Of a stretch of 64,000 bases of DNA, positions 22,129-34,570 are shown in pieces. The position numbers and the translations under genes were made by a program. Source of the stretch: Ligustrum vulgare (lineage: Eukaryota > Streptophyta > Magnoliopsida > Lamiales > Oleaceae); the NCBI GenBank assembly GCA_963555705.1, contig OY743190.1, positions 14,545,501 to 14,609,500 of the forward strand. The letters are read 5' to 3'. The notes beneath the pieces are model-generated. The model had not been told where the DNA came from, did no database searches, and saw only the letters and a list, made by a program, of their open reading frames with translations. Each line of letters starts with the position of its first letter. Positions within the stretch are counted from its first letter, which is position 1.

Positions 22129-24374
22129 TGTCACGACCTGTCCCAAATCACTCTACTAGACATGAAACATGACGTGCGTCGATGACAGATGTTGGACCCA
22201 CCACCAAGGCAAACTTGACTTTTCTTTAACTTTCAATATTTACTATAAATAATTTTAATCCCACAGGAATTTATAAAATTTTGACAAAGTCTCCTCTATA
22301 ATATTGACTTAACCAACCTGTAAAACAATAACAAATCCTCAAACATAAAATCATAAATAACTATATCACTTTTCAAATCTTCCAACCAAGACAATTGACA
22401 TAATATAATAACTACAATTCTCAACCCACTTCTTTAAATATACATGATCCAAAATACATCATCATCAGACACATTCCTGATAAAGTATATTACTTATATA
22501 GAATAACTGCATATTCCAATGCATTTTCCTAGAATGTGTCTCCTAAGAGCTTACCAAAGTAACTCCTACAAATGACAATGTTACAAAGCTCCTCGAGAGC
22601 TGCAAAGTTTCTTCGATGCTGCTGAAACTCTTATTTTTTTTCCTATACTGTAAAGGTGGGGGAAAACATGAGCTTGTGACTCAGTGAGTGGAATTTCTAA
22701 AATAAAAGTATTTTATAAACCATTTCTGAAAACATAATTTATTTCATAAGCTTTTGTCACTTTAAATCAAATCATACATGCTAAGAATAATCATAAAGAT
22801 CGTGAAATAATTATCTGTAGCATAACTGATAAACTGTAATACATAAGAAAATCACACCAAAGGTACCCAACTAAATCATCTGAAATCTGTATCTAGTCAT
22901 ACGCGCGTAGATTGGTAAGTATCTCCGTACCCGACCCAATACCCCTTTGGGTACAAAAGTGGGTCCCAAAGACCTCATATATATATACACCCTTACACAA
23001 GGGCTATAGGCCCCCTCAGTGTATAAGAGTGGATCTAAAAATCATCTGAGGGGCCATAGGCCCCCTCCGTGATAGAGCCTTAAGATCTCAAATAATATCC
23101 GCTAGTACATGGGCCCAAGGCCCCCTTCGTGCATTAATACAAGAACAGATAACCACATCGGATACTTCTGGTGATTTTGAATTCATACATATTCAACTTG
23201 ATTAATCATGCTCATAAAACATGGTAAAAAGAATCATCATGATAAACAAACTTAATTTTAAAACATTTGTTTTGATAATCATGTTAAAATCAAGTAATTT
23301 AAAAATCATTTGTAACTTGTAGAAAATCATTGTGAATAACGTAGAAAATTCTTTAAGTTTATTCTCCACTCACAAAATAATTGACCGTCCACTAGTTTGT
23401 CCGGTATATAACGCCAACTTCCTCGTCACCTCCTGAGATAAAATAAAATCTTCAAATCAACATTTAAAATCACCTTAATAGATAATATAGCAAAAGAGCC
23501 TCATTCTTGAATTAACTCATTCAACTTGTTTTCTCATATTACACCATACTTACCATTTTTACTTAGGAACACAAAATCACCTCTAAAGACTAATTAAGTT
23601 CTAATATCACTTAAGGTTCAAAATTAGAGCCACATTTATCTAAATCCCAATTTTCCATTTTTACAAGCTTACTAGTTTATTTACCCCTCTTCATAACTAA
23701 ACTAACATTCATTACCAACACTAACAAATCCATTTCTAGCACAAAACAAACCAAAATACAAGTTTATCTCAACTTAATCACAAGTTTAACCCAAATGACA
23801 TAAAACTCTAATCTTTAATACCAAGCATTTATTTCAATACTTAAATATACAACTAAAATCACTAAAATCATAATTCCCACATTCATATATAATTTACATT
23901 TAAACTATAAATCAAAAGCCCTAATTTTACACATTATTGAACAATAAATATTTTACCACTTACCTCTTAATATTAGGAAAATATGGTAAAATAACACCAA
24001 CACACACTTTGAGTTGGATGGACTCCTCCTTCTTCTTCCTTTCCTTTCTTTTTATTTTCTTTTTCCTTCTCTTTTTTTTTCCCCTTCTTTCTTCCCGGTC
24101 GTTTCTTGCGTCCAGCCTCTTTTGGTCCCTTTGTTTGGCAATTTGTTAGTTATAATTAGTATTATAATATGTAAAGTCTTTAAATATTGGCAAGAAGGTC
24201 CCTACACTTATTTCCATGATTTAATATAATCCTCAACTTATATAAATCTTAGAAAAATACCCCAACAAATAAAATAATATAATTTGATCCTAATTTAACT
24301 TTAACTTGACTATTCCATATATCACTTTGACTAGTAGAAGTTTGACTAAAAATAATAATAATTGGGTTGTTACG
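22129..24374 (+). repeat. Probable solo LTR of a Ty3-gypsy element (about 2.2 kb)
   Basis: Starts TGTCACGACC and ends GGTTGTTACG, the typical ends of plant gypsy LTRs that begin TGTCACGACC and end TGTTACA. No second copy or pol is present. Flanks ggggc and gggtc could be a decayed target duplication. Inside, three GC-rich units of the form ggcyataggccccctcmgtg occur at about 22998, 23050 and 23110. Confidence 0.6.
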
Positions 24375-24658
24375 GGTCTACCTACATGTTGGCCCCCTCT
24401 ATGTGAGGAGTGTGTCATTCATTTTGTCATCCATTTTGAATGTGTAGCAAGGTCCTCTTCAGAAACCTGTTTGACCCACGTTTGTTTTTAAATCTTATTA
24501 TACTTCTACTTCCGTGGCTAAACACAAAGCAAAAGTACTGTGCTTTGACATGCTTAAAACGCTATCCCATTTTCATTTCATCATTTTTAATCTGTAATAT
24601 GAGATAGTGGTAGTCGGCAACATATTTCAACTGATTATAATGAGATCCTTTTGTCTGT

Positions 24659-24715
24659 CATAGTTAATTTTCCTGTTAATTGCCAATATCGTTCACGATG
24701 GGAAACCCGGTGAAG
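24659..24715 (+). pseudogene. USP39: USP39-like late exon, left half
   Basis: After an ag at 24657-24658 the plus strand reads LLIANIVHDGKPGEA, matching the conserved late segment of USP39/SAD1 proteins. It is cut at 24715 by a hAT-like element flanked by an 8-bp repeat cggtgaag; the exon resumes at 27455. The exons between TSRMPF and this point (the rest of the UCH-like domain) were not found anywhere in the window. Confidence 0.8.
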
Positions 24716-25310
24716 CAGGGGTGATTATTGTCCAATTTTACGTATTTTAAAGAAATAAATAAATGAATGAAAATATATAATTTTGGGATATAAATTTTAT
24801 CATTTAGAGTGAAACTTATAAAAGATTCAATTTTATATCTTTAACTCTAAATTGATTTTATTTGCTAATAATTTCATTTATTTAATTGCAAGTACATTTT
24901 GGACAATTTTATCTCAAAAAAAATCCCTAGCTTAATGGACCCGAAAAAGATCAATTATGCAGCCCACTTTCATCTTCTATCTACAGCCCTACCTCAACCT
25001 CACGCCTCAGCACTCCACTTCTCCCTCTCCAGCCCACAGCCTCCATCCCCCAGTTGCAGCTTTCCCTCATCCTCTGTCTTCTTCTAACTCAACCAGCCGC
25101 AAGCCATTCATTCCCTCACAAAAACCAGCAACCTTCAACCTTACTTCAGCCATTTTTTCTTCCCCACAAAATCAGCCTACTTCCATCAAAACCAGCCTAC
25201 TTCCATCAACAACCAGCAGCCGCCAGTCCTCTCCCTCAACCTGTTCTTCCAGCCGCAACTCCCCACCAGCAGCACTCCTCACACACGTAACCAACCACCC
25301 TATGCCTCAC

Positions 25311-25400
<90 letters not shown>

Positions 25401-27454
25401 ATCTTCTTCCTCACCAGCCTTACAGCCTGCACCTCAGCTGCTATCTTCAGCAACCCAGCAGCAAACCAGCCGCTGCCTTCTTCTCGCCACAGAACAACCA
25501 GCCACACCTCCCCCTTACGTCTCTCTCTTTTTCACCTAAAACACAGCCTCACCTTCAGCCGCAACCTTTCTCTCAACTCTCCTCTGCTTTCTCTTCTCTC
25601 TCCCGCTGTCTTCTCAGCCTCTGCACAACAGCCGCAAGTAGTCCTCATCAACAACTCCACGCAACAGCACCGAACAGCAACCATTCAGCAGCCCCAACCA
25701 GTCTGCCTTCATCTTCTCACGCACGCACTTTCACTCCGTCTTTTCTCTACACACAGGCAACCAACTCCCAGCAGCTTTCACTTCAACGCAGCAGCGAAGG
25801 AGGAGAAACGAAGTATATTCTTGTGGTTCGAAAATAGAGGCTGCGATTGGTTGTTTCGGGTGATTCATTCTAGTTTACAATCTTATTTTACTTAGACTTT
25901 TAATTGTTTCGATTACTAGTTTTAATGATTTTAGACTAATTTTTGTTATTTGGGTTTGAGATATATATTTTGGATAATGAACTTTCAATTCAAAACGTGA
26001 ATTTCACTCTTTAGTAATGGTTATTGTTTATTTGAATTTTATTTCGTTTAATTTAATTATGTTCGGCTAAATTATATTTGAGGGGAGTTATTCTTAGCCT
26101 CAATGGGTGAGTGTTAATTTTCTATAGATGAATTCTTGTGATTGATGATAATTAACGACTGTTTTAAATTTTCAAATTATTTTACTTTGATTGATGTCGT
26201 TGATGTGGTATGTATTGATTATGCACACAACATGCTCGACTAAATGCCGTAGAATAAATTGACTAATTTTCGTACGAATATGTTTAAATCTTATCGATTT
26301 CAAGAAAATTCACATTAATCTTATTTGAAAAGCCCAATTGATAGCGAAAGAATAACTCCACCCAAAATTTCCCTTTTCATTGCAATTTAATTATATTCTC
26401 TTTTTATTCATTTAAACACAATTGAAATCATAGTTTAAGTTCCGAATTTAGCAAATATTACGATACCAATAAAATCCCTAGGAAGAATGACCATTGATTA
26501 TTGTTAGGCTATAATTTGACCCCTTTATACTTGGAGGGTAGATTTAACATCGAGTCAAGGGGCGGAGCTAAGAAATTTTCATAGTGGGGGCGAAATTGTT
26601 TAGGGTTGGAGGGGGTGAGGCCCCTCTCCCGGGGGTTCGGGGGCGGAGCCCTGAAATTTTTTTGAACAAAAAAGACTGAAATCTATTATTTTAAACCTAA
26701 AATAGATAAGTTAAATTGATAGACTAATCTGAACAAATAACATCTTAGATTATTATTTTTATATGCCTTTTGTATTTGTATTGATTATATATAAGTAGTA
26801 AAACTTTACGAATATTTATCGAAATTGATATTGTGTATATCAATTTTGTATTGATAATTATTAATTCTACTACAATAAAAAGAACAATTTTTGAAAATAA
26901 TTATTAGTCAGTCTTCAGGCAGCAAGAATCTTTGGACAACTTGGTGGGCCCAGCCAGACATCACTTTGAGTTTTGACTACACATTATACTAGAAATATCA
27001 AATTACGACGGCTTATTACAACAATTCAGCTCAAAGTACAAAATTTTACTGGGGGCAGGAACTGAAAACCCAAAAGCAAACATTTAGAGAGCTTTATATC
27101 TTTATCTTTATATATTTAAAAGTAAAGTAGGCCCCTCCCTGATATCGCTAGTTTCAATTTCACATCATTCTATCAGTTTTTGATAGTTTTAATATTAAAA
27201 TATTATTTCTTTGGTCAACAATGACTGCTACTTGTGGAAATAATATTAAAATATTAATATTTTGGTCAAAAATGAACGGAAATCAGGTTGAAAAGGTGAA
27301 ATGGACTCGCTGGGTCCCACGAATTGAGCAAAACAATTGATTCTCACCGTGGAAAAAATTGCCCCCAGACAGGGGCTTAATATAAAAAAAAAAAAAAAAC
27401 CTCGGGCAGTGGGGGCAGCTGCCCCCGCTGCCCTCACAGTAAATCCGCCCCCTG
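24716..27454. mobile_element. hAT-like non-autonomous DNA element in a USP39-like exon
   Basis: An 8-bp direct repeat cggtgaag (24708-24715 and 27455-27462) flanks it, the size expected for hAT. Left end CAGGGGTGATTATTG; right end, read inward, CAGGGGGCGGATTTACTG: short terminal inverted repeats of hAT style. No transposase was found. The 312-codon Ser/Pro/Gln-rich frame at 24957-25895 is low-complexity and interrupted by a long CT run. A second hAT-like terminus (aaggggcggagctaag) at about 26555 suggests nesting. Confidence 0.7.
25313..25397. repeat. (CT)n microsatellite, about 42 units
   Basis: Uninterrupted CT dinucleotides inside the hAT-like element; they create the poly-Ser/Leu part of a spurious ORF. 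Confidence 0.95.
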
Positions 27455-27675
27455 CGGTGAAGGATCATACAGGGTGTTTGTTCAGTGGAAGTCGGAAGAA
27501 CTATAGTGAGTGAGTTGAGATGACCATTTTTTTCTTGTATTTTCCCCAACTTATTGTCAACAAATGTATTTCATCCCCCAGGTATGAGATGCAGGACCTT
27601 CATGTGTCGGAAACGCTGCCTCAGATGGTTGCGCTCTCTGAGGCGTACATGCAGATTTACGAGCAGCAGCAGTGA
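27455..27675 (+). pseudogene. USP39: USP39-like late exon (right half) and terminal exon
   Basis: 27463-27507 reads GSYRVFVQWKSEEL after the target duplication, then a gtgagt donor. The last codon before the donor has become TA|G across the junction (TAG instead of TGG for Trp). The terminal exon 27581-27675, after catcccccag, reads YEMQDLHVSETLPQMVALSE then AYMQIYEQQQ and TGA, the C-terminus of USP39/SAD1. The small intron is kept, so this is a relic of the original locus and not a retrocopy. Confidence 0.9.
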
Positions 27676-28006
27676 CCTCAGTTTTTGATGCATTTACACT
27701 CATAGCGGAAGAAAAAACTCAAGGTTGAATTGTTGTATTTTTTTGCTTTTACAAATTACAAATACAAATAGCAAAGTGTACTTGTTCGTTTACCGGAATA
27801 ACATCTGAAAATTATCTATTTTTTTGAGTCTTGTAAATGATTTGTTATCCATTTGCTTCATTATTTTTTATTTCTCAAACAACGCAATCGAGATGAAAAT
27901 AGCAAAATAAATAATGATGGGGGATAAAACAACAAAAAGGTTAAAATGTCCGATTAAGGGTTGCTTTTTAGAATCTAACTTCTGATTGTTAAATAATCTA
28001 ATCAAT

Positions 28007-28247
28007 GGAAATGATATGTTCCCCACAGTGGGGAACATAATCCATTCCCACAAGCCCCTATTGATTGGTGGGCAATGGTCCCCATAATCCATTCCCACAA
28101 GCCCCCTATTTGTTGGTGGGCAGTGGTCCATAATCCATTCTCACAAGCACCCTATTGGTTGGTGGGCAGTCACACTGCCCACCAACCAATAGGGTGCTTG
28201 TGGGAATGGATTATGTTCCCCACCATGGGGAACATATCATTCCTCAT
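28007..28247. mobile_element. Foldback/MULE-type MITE with 9-11 bp target duplication
   Basis: Flanked by atctaatcaat on both sides. Ends GGAAATGATATGTTCCCC and, inverted, GGAATGATATGTTCCCC. The left arm holds three tandem copies of a unit 'cataatccattcccacaag ... ggtgggcagtggtcc', the right arm one inverted copy, giving a near-complete foldback. Length and duplication size fit a Mutator-type MITE. Confidence 0.75.
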
Positions 28248-30642
28248 CTAATCAATCAAACAAACAAAAATGTTAGAAAATGGCAAAAACTTTCCTAGTT
28301 GAATGGAAAATACTTCTTATCAAACTACCTAATGCTATTTTAGATAATCTAATGAACTTTAAACAAATAGAATATAGAAGAATCCGTAGCACCTAGTAGT
28401 AGAATTTGAGAACTAAGGCTCTATTTAATTGGAAAAATGAAAAAAATGGGTGGAAATAAAATAATTTTCAGGGAATTGAATTGTTTTGAAATTAATTTTT
28501 AAGATATACGATTACATTTGTTTAATTGATTTAAATTTCACAAGTAGAAGATGTGAAACTTTTTCAAGTTTTGTTATTTGATAGACATTATTTTTTTCCG
28601 GAAAATTGGATTATTTGCCCATTAATATTAAGAAGCATTAAAGTGAAAATTAAATCATACTCAATATAGTTTTCACTTTATTGCTCTGCAAATGTCCGAT
28701 AAAATGCAAAGCAATGTCTTCTAACGGCTGCAATTTTACAACAAAAGAACCCATTTGTTCCCCCGATTCGAGAAGTCCAATTCATACTGATCCTGCAGCA
28801 ATTTTTTTTTTTTTTTTTTACTGGGGGGCTGGGCCACACAATTTTATTTATTTATTTTTTCCCTTGCATTTAACTCAACCGCCCGACTCCTAGATAGATT
28901 ATGTTTACTTTATTTAAACAAATTTATTTATATTTTGAGTAGATTTTTTTTGGTTGAAAAGTGATTTTAAAAATCGAGTATTTAAATTTTATTGTTTAAA
29001 TGAGTATATCCAAACAAAGACTAGGTTTAATTCTTTTATTATTATTATTATTATTATTATTTTCACTTACTTTTAGCCAATATTTTTATTAATTAATATA
29101 TATAAGTTAGTTAATTCTGTGATTTACTATTTTGATAATTTGCGACTTTGAAATCAATTTATGACTTGTAATGACTAGGCATTTGGAGTACAAGTACTAT
29201 ACATTTGGATGAAATGAAAATATCACTAGAAATGGTGCGACCTATAAAAATTTCAAATATCTATCAAGAGCAAAGCGACCTGAAAAGGACCCGATGAGAA
29301 AGCTAGAACTAAACTGAATCGAATAGCTCGACATAACGGGTACTGGAAATATAAATAAGAAAATAACTCAGTATACATGTGCAAAATAATAAAAAAAAAT
29401 CATTAGTAGGTAGAAAGAGTACAAGAAGAGGCCTTAAACGATATTACAGAATGATTAGCGTTTGTTTGGTAAAAGTTTGTTTACAAATATATTTTTTTAT
29501 AAATAGTCACATGTTAATATCTCTTTGAATTTTTTATTTTTTTTTAAAAGTCAACAATTTCGATTGGTCAAATATTTTCGTCCAAGATATTGCGAGATGA
29601 TCGTTTATAAACAAATTTATAAAAAAACTTTTTCCAAATGGAAAATTAGAGTCAACATCAATAATTGCATCCTAGACCTTGTCTCTTTGGGCAAGTTTAT
29701 CATCCGCTGAAAAACTCCAATTTTTCTTCCAACTCTTTCCGGTTTTGAGAGTTGTAATTAAAGTTAATTAATTGAGAATGTTATGTTGCCTCTATTTTGC
29801 AAATTGTTTATAAATATTGTCTATAAATAATGACACGTCAAAGTGAGAATATTTGATTAGTCAAAATTGTTGACTTTTTTCAAAATAGACGAATGAAATT
29901 TTTTCATGTGTCAATTTATAAACAAAATTTATCAAACAGAGATGCCTCCGTTTGATAAACGGTTCATAAATCGATTTATAAATCACTTTTTAATAACACA
30001 TTTTTTTTCACTACTTTTCAACCACATACTTCAAAATTACAAGTAAACAAATTTACAAACCACTACAGTTAGGGGTGTTTTTCGGACGGAATGGATCGGA
30101 AACAAGTGTTTCAAATTTCATTTCAAAATTTTTCGAAATACACAAACTTTATTTCAAATCGAAATTTGGAATTTTCGAAAAATTTCAATATTTAATATAT
30201 TATCAAGATTTATAATAATTTTAAGTATATAAATTCGAGGAATTAAATGTTTAAAATTAAATGAGTTCAAATTTCAACGAGTCAAAAACTATAACTTAAG
30301 TTACAAACCACAAAAGATAACAAAATAACAACATAACATTTATAAATTGGTTTAACACAATTTTTTTCATCATGATCCAATAAAAATAAGAGTAAACAAA
30401 AACAACAATGCTATAATTCTTGCATTTTTCATCCTAGAACTTCATATAGATCTAACATTTTTGGTTCAAAAATTTATTTTCTACCAAACAAACAGTGTCA
30501 CACTCACACTGCAAAGTCCAAACCTAATGATCACACAAATAGTGATAAGTAAAGCAAACTTTGTGTACCACAACTAACAAAATATTTTGAACTTTTGGTT
30601 TAATCTGAAATTCTTATTATATATGATGTGAAAAATACTTTC
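28248..30642. other. AT-rich sequence without genes; (ATT)n at about 29036-29062
   Basis: No coding similarity. Contains a poly-T run (28802-28820), an ATT repeat and relics of the 'gtttgataaac' dispersed repeat (29460-29950). A possible DNA-element terminus taggggtgtttttcgg lies at about 30069; its candidate partner near 38000 (cacaacta) is too weak to be sure. Confidence 0.5.
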
Positions 30643-31005
30643 ACCACTGATAAGTGTATTTTATACACTTATTTATCTGTCGAAATTAGGATATAATAAT
30701 GTTTTTCTTGAATAAATTCTACTTAGTTGTTATTATTGGTCATTATTTCAGGTTTTATCCCAAGAGTCGAGAAGATAGACGAATTGAAGCAAATTCATGA
30801 CAATTGGACGAATATTGAGATAAAACGAAGAAAAATGACTAAAGTGTACACTCACAAAAGTTGAAGACCGAATGTGCAATTAACTCAAGGATCAACTTAT
30901 TTTATTTGGAAGAATTGTGACCCTAAAATATAAAAATTAAAGTATGAACTAATTGAGTTTTTTTAGGACTGACTTGGAGGTTATATATATTTAGAATTAA
31001 ACCTG

Positions 31006-31137
31006 TTGTACCCCCTACTGTACTGCAGGGGTACCGACCAGAGAGAGAAAAAGGTGGTGGGACCCCAAAAAAAGGGGCCCCACCCCCCTATATGTGAGGG
31101 GCGGTACCCCAGGCGGTACCGCCCCTGCGGTACAACA
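31006..31137. mobile_element. GC-rich palindromic MITE
   Basis: Bounded by tgttgtacc and ggtacaaca with inner inverted repeats gcaggggtacc / ggtaccgcccctgc. It is very GC-rich against an AT-rich LTR. ORFs read through it are meaningless. Confidence 0.6.
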
Positions 31138-31615
31138 AGAATAGTCCATATATTTATATATACACAATCATAAGTGCGGAGAAGAGGGTCAGCCGTGAAG
31201 AGCCGAGGATAGACACGGCCGAGTGGAGGAAACAGCCGAGTGGAGGAAAAAGAAGGCAACTTTGGTGAGAAAAAAATCACGGCTGGGACACTTCCAGGTG
31301 TGAGATCAAAAAGGACACGCATTGCTGGAAATTATTCTTGGCCGATTGGAAATAAAAGTTGAGGTTGGGAGATTATTCTTTAGGCTGTGATTAGAAAGGA
31401 ATTAATTAGGAAGGTTGGCAGCCAATTGGAGGCTTTGAGATTAATTGGCAAATATATTAGCAGCAGTCGAGACCTGGAATTAGATTGAGTTGCTGGATAG
31501 ACAAAGAAAAACTCACGGTTGAATAAGGAGTCCAAGGTAGAGAATTGTGAGTGGGTTGTGGTGATTAAAATTGGAATCCTACTTTGTCAAAAGGTGGCCT
31601 GCTTTAGAGGATAGC

Positions 31616-32371
31616 TGATGAGAATCGAGAAAGCCAAACATCGATGCACTTGCCCATGGGACCCATGACGAGATCCGACGTCGAAGATGTTCAAGATTCG
31701 AGGCTAAACCTTGTAAATAAATCGAGAAAAGAAGCCAAGAATCAAGTTGGAGCCAAAAAATGAGAAGTTCGGAGATTCAGCCAAGTTTCGATCGATCGAA
31801 CTTTCTTCCGGTCGACCGATCTTCTACAGAGGAATTTTTGTTTTAGCCTCAGTCGCTTTCGGCTGAGTGGCGGTCGACCGAAAGTCCCATTTCGGTCGAC
31901 CCAGTGATCGACCGAAATAATCTCGGTCGACCAGTTCGGTCGACCGAAACACTCCGTTTTACAAAAACGGGGTTTTTCTTATAAATACCGAAATTGCACA
32001 TTTTGCCCAATTTTGTACTTATATACACATTTCTTGTTCATTTGTAAAAAACTTGGTGATGTTCAATGTGAAGCTCTTGAGAGAGTTCCTCTTGTGGGTG
32101 AGGTAAATCCCATTTCTTGATCTTGTATCTCTTAGGAAATTAATCAACTTTATCTTGAGTATTATTATTCTTGTGTTGTTGTTTATTTCCGTCACCTTGG
32201 AATTTGTTTATTTCTTTCCATTGGGCTAGGGTTTGTTAATCCTTAAATTTTGGGTTAGATTTAAACTTGGGTTAAGGTGTTTATCCTTTATTTTACCACT
32301 TTAGCTTTCTTGGGTTGGTATTAAAATTGTTGTGGGAATTTTCGGTCAACACACTGAAGGGGTTCGCATCA
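31616..32371 (+). repeat. gypsy 5' LTR (756 bp) with GGTCGACC cluster
   Basis: Five perfect GGTCGACC palindromes at about 31829-31945 precede a TATA box (ttataaatacc, about 31979-31989). Ends ggttcgcatca. Confidence 0.9.
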
Positions 32372-33177
32372 TTTGGTATCAGAGTTTGGCTCTAATTTGG
32401 TAAACATATCTTTAGTTTCTTGTTGTTGTTCTTGTCATTGTGAAAAAAAAAATTCCGAAAATTGGAGAAAATTTCATATGCCCATGTGTATTGTTGATTT
32501 CATGTATTGGGTATATTGATTGTTGAATTTGTTGGGGGTTTCTATTAGCTAAACACTTACTTTCCTACATTATCCAAAGTGTTTGATAAATTGTCCCAAA
32601 GAAAAATACCCCATTCATGCCATATTATTCAATGCCCATAACTTGTTAATTACTTGGGGCTATCTAATTCCCATCATTGAAATTGTGTTATCAACATTGT
32701 ATCCCATATATTACTTGCTTCATACATTGGGTAATTGTTGATCATTCATTTCTTGTCACATTTGGGTTGTTGGGGATTTATCATATATCCATATTTTATC
32801 CATTCAAGGTCATTTAAAGATAGAGTACAAGGTGTTTGATAAATTGCCTCATTCAAAATTTACACTCTTTGTGCTTATTGTTCTACATCTATGCCTTGTC
32901 TATTAATTGTGGTTTGTCAATCCCATTACTAAATTGTGATCCTAGCATCTTATCCCACATACATATTGTTCCTTTTAAGTATAGCAAGCACATAAATCCG
33001 ACTTGCTATTTGTATCTACTTGTTTTAAATTCATTCTTCCTTGTTGGTGATTTCTTTAACTCCACAAGAATTATACTTTGTGATTTACTTGATTACCTTC
33101 CTTGGAGAACTTGAGAAAGGAGATTTTGAGTGGAAAAAGGCAAGAGTGGTGAGCTCAATAGAGGGTAAAAGCCAAAT

Positions 33178-34125
33178 TTGAGTGAAACACGAGAGAAATA
33201 TTTTCTTGTGAGAACACTTGCACACTTGCACACCATGTCCATTTTCAATTCTCAAACTCAAGATTTGAAGTACTTGTTGGAAAATTTAGGAACAAGAGGG
33301 GAGAGTACATCAAATAGGGGAGATGAAGAAATGATGTGTAGTAGAATAATGGTGAGGGATAAATTTGGGAACATTGTGTATAGGGATGGAAGTAGAAAAC
33401 AAAATGGGAGTTTGAATAGGAAAAGAAGAGAGTGGTTAGAAGGTAGGAGAAATGGAGTTGATGAAAATATTGATAGTGCGAGAATGCAAATTTCATCACT
33501 CCATGGAATGGGTAGAAGTGGAAAAGTGGAAGAAGATTGGAGAATGGGTAGGAGACAAAGAGAATGGATAGATAGGAGTGGAGATGGGATGAATGAGAAG
33601 GTTAATATTGAGCAAATGAAGACTTCATCATTCCATAGGAGGGACGATAGTGGAAGTAGAGAAGTAGTGAAGGAGATGAATGCTAGACTACCAAAATTTT
33701 TAGCCCATGATAATGAGAGGGAAAAGCATGGAGGAAATAATTTCTACACTAGATGCCTTGTGGGGGATAGGGCATGTAGTCTCATTATAGATGGGGAGAG
33801 TGACATGAATTTGGTGAGTGCTAGTAGAGTTGAGAAATTGGGGCTACCGGTTATGAAGCATCCTAGTCCTTACATATTGCAACGGTTGAATGATTATGGG
33901 GAGGTGAGGGTAAGTGAACAAGTTCTTCTTATTTTTCACATTGGTACTTATAGTGATCAAATATTATGTGATGTGGTTCCCTTACATACTACTCACATAA
34001 TTTTGGGGAGATCTTGGCAAAGTGATAGGGGTGTGACACATGACAAGAGGAAGAACCGGTGCAGCTTCCAAATGAATGGAAAAAAGGGTTGTGATCCTAT
34101 CTTTGAGTTTGGAGGAAGTTCATAA
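33178..34125 (+). pseudogene. gypsy gag-protease remnant
   Basis: 315 open codons. The first half is basic and repetitive (MISSING a clear gag core); the second half is the retropepsin region: FYTRCLVGDRACSLIIDGES near residue 204, where the family has DGGS, then VEKLGLPVMKHPSPY, LNDYGEVRVSEQVL, CDVVPLHTTHIILGRSWQ and DRGVTHDKRKNR. The order matches gypsy polyproteins just before RT. The Gly-to-Glu change next to the active-site Asp-Gly may weaken the protease. It ends in a frameshift relative to the Lys/Glu-rich linker ORF at 34076-34540. Confidence 0.75.
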
Positions 34126-34540
34126 AGATCAAATGAAACTCAAGGAGTGGGAGGAAGAAGAGGAGAAAAAGAAAAACAAGGAAAGTGAAAATGAAGAAGA
34201 AAAGAAAAAGGAGAAAGAAATTGAAAATGAAAATTCAATTGAGAGAATTAGAGAAAATAAAAATGAGAATAAGAGAGTTGGGACCACGTCCCTAGAAAAA
34301 GGAGAGACAATGAGAGTTGGAGCCACGACTCCAGAAAAAGGAGAGACGAGAGAAGCACCGAGAGTTGAGGATACTACCTCAGAAAAAGGTGAGGGAGTGA
34401 TGAGTGCCACAAAGAAAATTGAGAAGAGCGATCACACAAAAATGTTATTTACTCTTGAATTTTCTAACAATGTCCTCCCTAGCTTGGTTACTTCTTTGTT
34501 GCAGGAGATCGTGAGACCGACTTATCAAAGCAACCAATAA
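34076..34540 (+). pseudogene. gypsy linker ORF, Lys/Glu-rich coiled-coil-like
   Basis: Overlaps the end of the protease ORF. Starts VILSLSLEEVHKDQMKLKEW, similar to the segment after the protease in gypsy polyproteins, then a long charged E/K region and three TT/TS-PEKGE-type repeats (34285-34400). It ends where RT should begin. Confidence 0.6.
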
Positions 34541-34570
34541 CTCAAAAGTCATGCCGAGTGGAAGAACTTT

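Noticed and set aside
24957..25895. 312-aa plus-strand ORF, Ser/Pro/Gln-rich
   Set aside because: Low complexity, contains a 42-unit CT run, lies within a hAT-like element, no domain recognisable.
27868..28131. 87-aa minus ORF with repeated DHCPPxNRGL motif
   Set aside because: It is the translated tandem arm unit of the foldback MITE.
30981..31322. 113-aa minus ORF
   Set aside because: Spans a palindromic MITE and LTR sequence; no similarity.
33245..33499. 84-aa minus ORF opposite gypsy gag
   Set aside because: Shadow of the gag-protease frame.
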